Of a stretch of 64,000 bases of DNA, positions 61,956-64,000 are shown piece after piece. Where the stretch lies: NCBI RefSeq assembly GCF_000022085.1, contig NC_011887.1, positions 124,001 to 188,000 of the forward strand, written 5' to 3'. The number at the start of each line of letters is the position of its first letter. Position 1 is the first letter of the stretch. A program made the position numbers and the translations under genes. Source of the DNA: Methylobacterium nodulans ORS 2060. GTDB taxonomy: Bacteria; Pseudomonadota; Alphaproteobacteria; Rhizobiales; Beijerinckiaceae. The notes under the pieces were generated by a model, which worked only from the letters and a program-made list of their open reading frames with translations, ran no database searches and was not told the origin of the DNA.

Positions 61956-62004
61956 GTCCGATAAGTCATAGAGCGCCTTGGACGCGCTCTATGACTTATC
62001 GGAC
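61956..62004. repeat. Perfect 21-bp inverted repeat beside an IS110-family element
   Basis: Arms 61956-61976 (GTCCGATAAGTCATAGAGCGC) and 61984-62004 with a 7-nt spacer. It sits between the helicase fragment and the left end of the IS, 10 bp from its subterminal repeat. IS1111-type elements often target palindromes, so it may be the insertion target; alternatively it is two fused ends of another element. Confidence 0.7.
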
Positions 62005-62104
62005 AGATGGGGTGATTGGGGTCTTAGCCGAGGGTGGCTGCTCCGTTCGGGATGTTGGAACGTGGTCCGTGTTGAGCGGCCACAAGCATCGGGAAGGAGC
62101 AGCC

Positions 62105-63151
62105 GTGAAGTATTATGCCGGACTGGACGTTTCGCTGGAAGAGACCGCGATCTGCGTTGTCGACGATACGGGTCGGATCGTGCGGGAGGCGCGGGCGGCG
62201 AGTGAGCCTGGCGCGCTGGTGCAGGCGCTGAACCAGATCGGCCTGCCCCTGGAGCGCATCGGCCTGGAAGCGTGCTCGCTGACGGCCTGGCTGCACGACG
62301 GCCTGCGCGAGGCGGGCTTGCCGGCGATCTGCATCGAGACGCGCCAGGCCAATGCCGCGATGAAGACGATGCCCAACAAGACCGACCGCAACGACGCACG
62401 CGCCCTGGCGCAGATCATGCGGACGGGCTGGTTCCGGCAGGTCCATGTCAAGAGCCGTCAGTGCCGGCCGTGGCGTTCGCTGCTGGTGGCGCGCCGCACG
62501 GTGCTCAACGAGATGCGTTCGATCGAGAACGTGGTGCGGGGGATCCTGCGCGAAGCCGGGCTCAAGCTCGGCACGCCTGGCCGTGCAGCCTTCGCCGGCC
62601 GCGTACGCGAACTGGCCGAGGGCGTGCCCCTGATGACGCAGCTCGTCGAACCGCTCCTGGAGGTGCTGGCCAGCATGCTGACCGCACTCGCCGGCTTGAC
62701 GAAGCAGGTCATGGATCTCGTCAAGAAAGAGGCGGTCTGCCAGCGGCTGATGAGCGTGCCGGGCGTCGGCCCCATCACCGCGCTTGCCTTCCGGGCGACG
62801 ATCGACCGGCCCGACCGGTTCAGGCGCTCGCGCGACGTCGGCGCCCATCTCGGTCTGACGCCGGCGCGCTACCAGTCCGGCGAGACCGACATCCAGGGCA
62901 AGATCAGCCGTTGCGGCGACGAACTCGCGCGCACCGCGCTCTACGAGGCGGCGCATACGCTGCTGGTGCGGAGCCAGAAATGGTCGAGCCTGCGCGCCTG
63001 GGGGATGAAGATCGCCAGGCGTCGCGGCATGGCCCGCGCCCGCGTCGCGGTCGCCCGCAAGCTCGCCGTCATCCTCCATCGCATGTGGAGCGACGGCACC
63101 GCGTTCCGCTGGGGTAAGGAGCCCGCAGAGGGTGCCACGCTCGCAGGATGA
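62105..63151 (+). CDS. IS110/IS1111-family DEDD transposase
   Basis: A 348-aa recombinase from GTG 62105 (GGAAGGAG upstream): RuvC-like N-terminal domain with 'YYAGLDVSLEETAICVVDDT', 'GLEACSLTAWLHDGLREAGL', 'NKTDRNDARALAQIMRTGWF', and Tnp_20 domain with 'LMSVPGVGPITALAFRATID' and 'GDELARTALYEAAHTLLV', preceded by the catalytic Ser region 'GKISRCG'. Complete and uninterrupted, so the element may be active. Confidence 0.93.
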   Translation: MKYYAGLDVSLEETAICVVDDTGRIVREARAASEPGALVQALNQIGLPLERIGLEACSLTAWLHDGLREAGLPAICIETRQANAAMKTMPNKTDRNDARALAQIMRTGWFRQVHVKSRQCRPWRSLLVARRTVLNEMRSIENVVRGILREAGLKLGTPGRAAFAGRVRELAEGVPLMTQLVEPLLEVLASMLTALAGLTKQVMDLVKKEAVCQRLMSVPGVGPITALAFRATIDRPDRFRRSRDVGAHLGLTPARYQSGETDIQGKISRCGDELARTALYEAAHTLLVRSQKWSSLRAWGMKIARRRGMARARVAVARKLAVILHRMWSDGTAFRWGKEPAEGATLAG

Positions 63152-63417
63152 CGCCGTCACCGCGAAACAGGAGGGCAAAACACCACGCATGAACCCGAAA
63201 GGGTGAACCGGATCGTTCCCGTGGGGACGATGGGCCTGGCGATCTCGTTGAGAGTCCAGAACCTGCGGGTGCAAACCCGCAAGGTCGTGAAACAGATTGA
63301 GACGCCTCGCCCTCCTGACCCCATCATGCGGCGGCCAAGCGCCGACCGCGAAGAGAAGCGTGTGACCCACGGGGCGACACAAGCCGGAGAAACCACAACG
63401 AGCAGCTTGACCTAAAC
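63152..63417 (+). ncRNA. Candidate bridge-RNA region of the IS1111 element
   Basis: A 266-nt non-coding segment between the transposase stop and the right repeat. It contains two clear hairpins: 63212-63231 (ATCGTTCCC/GGGGACGAT, one G-U pair) and 63264-63281 (TGCGGGT-GCAA-ACCCGCA, a 7-bp stem with a GNRA tetraloop). In IS1111-type elements a guide ('bridge') RNA is encoded at this end. Expression and guide loops are inferred, not shown. Confidence 0.5.
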
Positions 63418-63433
63418 GACCCCAATCAGAGAA

Positions 63434-63673
63434 GAGAGGACTCTCAGTCCCATTCTCGCGCGCGATTGCATCCAGGATGTTCTGTCGATGCTCGCGCCAC
63501 GTCTCGAGGGTCTGTTCCAGGGTCCGAAGCAGTTTCTCGGCCTCCGCGGTGTCCTGGCCCTTCTTGGTCATCCACTCGATCAGGGTGATCTGCTCGACCA
63601 CGCGCTTCTCGCCCGCGGCGATATCCATATCAGCCTTGGCGAGATGATCGCGTTCTGTCCAAACATGGGGCAT
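63434..63673 (-). pseudogene. Small helical hypothetical protein, interrupted by the IS1111 element
   Basis: From ATG 63673: 'MPHVWTERDHLAKADMDIAA' 'GEKRVVEQITLIEWMTKKGQ' 'DTAEAEKLLRTLEQTLETWR' 'EHRQNILDAIARENGTESPL'. It is a short amphipathic/coiled-coil type protein of about 80-85 residues. Its frame runs without a stop into the IS end at 63433, so the insertion has replaced its last codons. Function unknown. Confidence 0.55.
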
Positions 63674-63847
63674 GGCACCGCTGATCATGCGCCTGATCGC
63701 GCGCGCAAACCAGAAATTTCGCGTAAGGCGGCTTTATGGAACGCGAAGCAGCTCCTCCGGACAGGGTTCGCAAGATTTCGCGCAGGCCTTCCCGGCCGCC
63801 AGTCGAAGGCCAGCCTACCGGCCTCCGGCGGCGCTTCGCGGCGGTAG

Positions 63848-64000
63848 CTAGTCTGACGTGATCTTTGCAGTCCAAAGGGGCTTGGAGGCCGCCTTTGCTC
63901 TCGTGCTGGCTTGACCCTGCCTGAGCATAGCCCATCCGCCGATCAGCATCGCAGCGCCCCAGAGCAAGAAGCCTCCATCCCAGTAGATCCATGTCTCGCG
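63848..64000 (-). CDS. Membrane protein, C-terminal end (partial at window edge)
   Basis: The last 51 codons on the minus strand read 'RETWIYWDGGFLLWGAAMLI' 'GGWAMLRQGQASTR' and stop at 63848: one hydrophobic helix and a basic tail, as at the end of a multi-pass inner-membrane protein. The 'YWDGGFLLWGA-ML-GGW' pattern is reminiscent of DUF2243 proteins but too short to be sure. Confidence 0.4.
   Translation of the reverse strand, partial: RETWIYWDGGFLLWGAAMLIGGWAMLRQGQASTRAKAASKPLWTAKITSD

Larger units (their letters stand above)
62014..63427 (+). mobile_element. IS110-family element, IS1111-type
   Basis: Subterminal inverted repeats GATTGGGGTC (62014-62023) and GACCCCAATC (63418-63427) bracket one DEDD transposase gene and a long 3' non-coding segment. 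Subterminal 10-bp repeats and the non-coding 3' tail are features of the IS1111 group. Exact ends cannot be fixed because the family leaves no target duplication; they should lie within about 10 bp outside the repeats. Confidence 0.8.

Noticed and set aside
62024..63688. 554-codon minus-strand frame through the IS1111 element
   Set aside because: Only the first about 80 codons are plausible protein; the rest is antisense to the transposase.

Overview
The window looks like an accessory, insertion-sequence-rich part of a high-GC alphaproteobacterial genome, most likely Methylobacterium or a close relative (chromosomal island or large plasmid). This is inferred from the GapR/DUF2312 protein, the RHE_PE00001-type (DUF1612) protein, several Rhizobiales-type IS families and the overall codon use. 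No rRNA or tRNA gene was recognised, and no database search was possible.

Layout. (1) 1-3384: a lower-GC, foreign-looking, partly decayed acyl-CoA block: acyl-CoA synthetase with an in-frame TGA, alpha-methylacyl-CoA racemase, enoyl-CoA hydratase remnant, a stand-alone LuxR helix-turn-helix protein and a MaoC hydratase. (2) 3385-18709: mobile-element scrapyard with IS1380, IS3-like, IS6, IS630 and IS256 remnants and one intact IS1182 copy. Interspersed are a RelB/RelE pair, fragments of an ornithine cyclodeaminase/D-threonine aldolase operon, a tyrosine recombinase, a truncated VapBC-like pair, a truncated alcohol dehydrogenase with a frameshifted LysR regulator, a sorbosone-dehydrogenase-like beta-propeller and a membrane protein/TetR pair. 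(3) 18838-25586: AraC regulator, MFS exporter, VOC protein, then a compact five-gene operon: a protein with a degenerate metallopeptidase motif, FolE, a pteridine-reductase-like SDR, a VUT/YhhQ transporter and an O-methyltransferase. This operon is the best candidate for an undescribed system. (4) 26098-28713: a PP2C phosphatase fused to a Ser/Thr kinase, next to a formate/nitrite transporter.

(5) 29048-38046: nitrogen-ring catabolism locus A, with dihydropyrimidinase, SDR, epimerase and a NitT/TauT-type ABC importer around a GntR regulator, followed by an internally deleted amidohydrolase and two Asp/Glu-racemase-superfamily enzymes. (6) 38055-43134: an IS5 copy, etfB-etfA, a 5'-truncated thiolase, two small envelope-type proteins and an M20 peptidase fragment. 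(7) 43122-54840: locus B, an 11-gene minus-strand operon whose genes mostly overlap or abut: ICL/PEP-mutase-family lyase, N-carbamoylsarcosine-amidase-like hydrolase, LivKHMGF importer, two MmgE/PrpD proteins, an FAD dehydrogenase and a hydantoinase. A divergent GntR gene lies upstream, and two operator-like sites sit between them. The gene set suggests import and ring opening of a cyclic ureide or imide, decarbamoylation, then dehydration/oxidation and C-C cleavage to central metabolites.

(8) 56058-64000: an IS6 remnant, an NAD(P)H oxidoreductase, a response regulator and GAF-histidine kinase, hypothetical proteins, GapR, a broken RecD-like helicase, an IS110/IS1111 element inserted beside a perfect 21-bp inverted repeat, and the end of a membrane protein gene.
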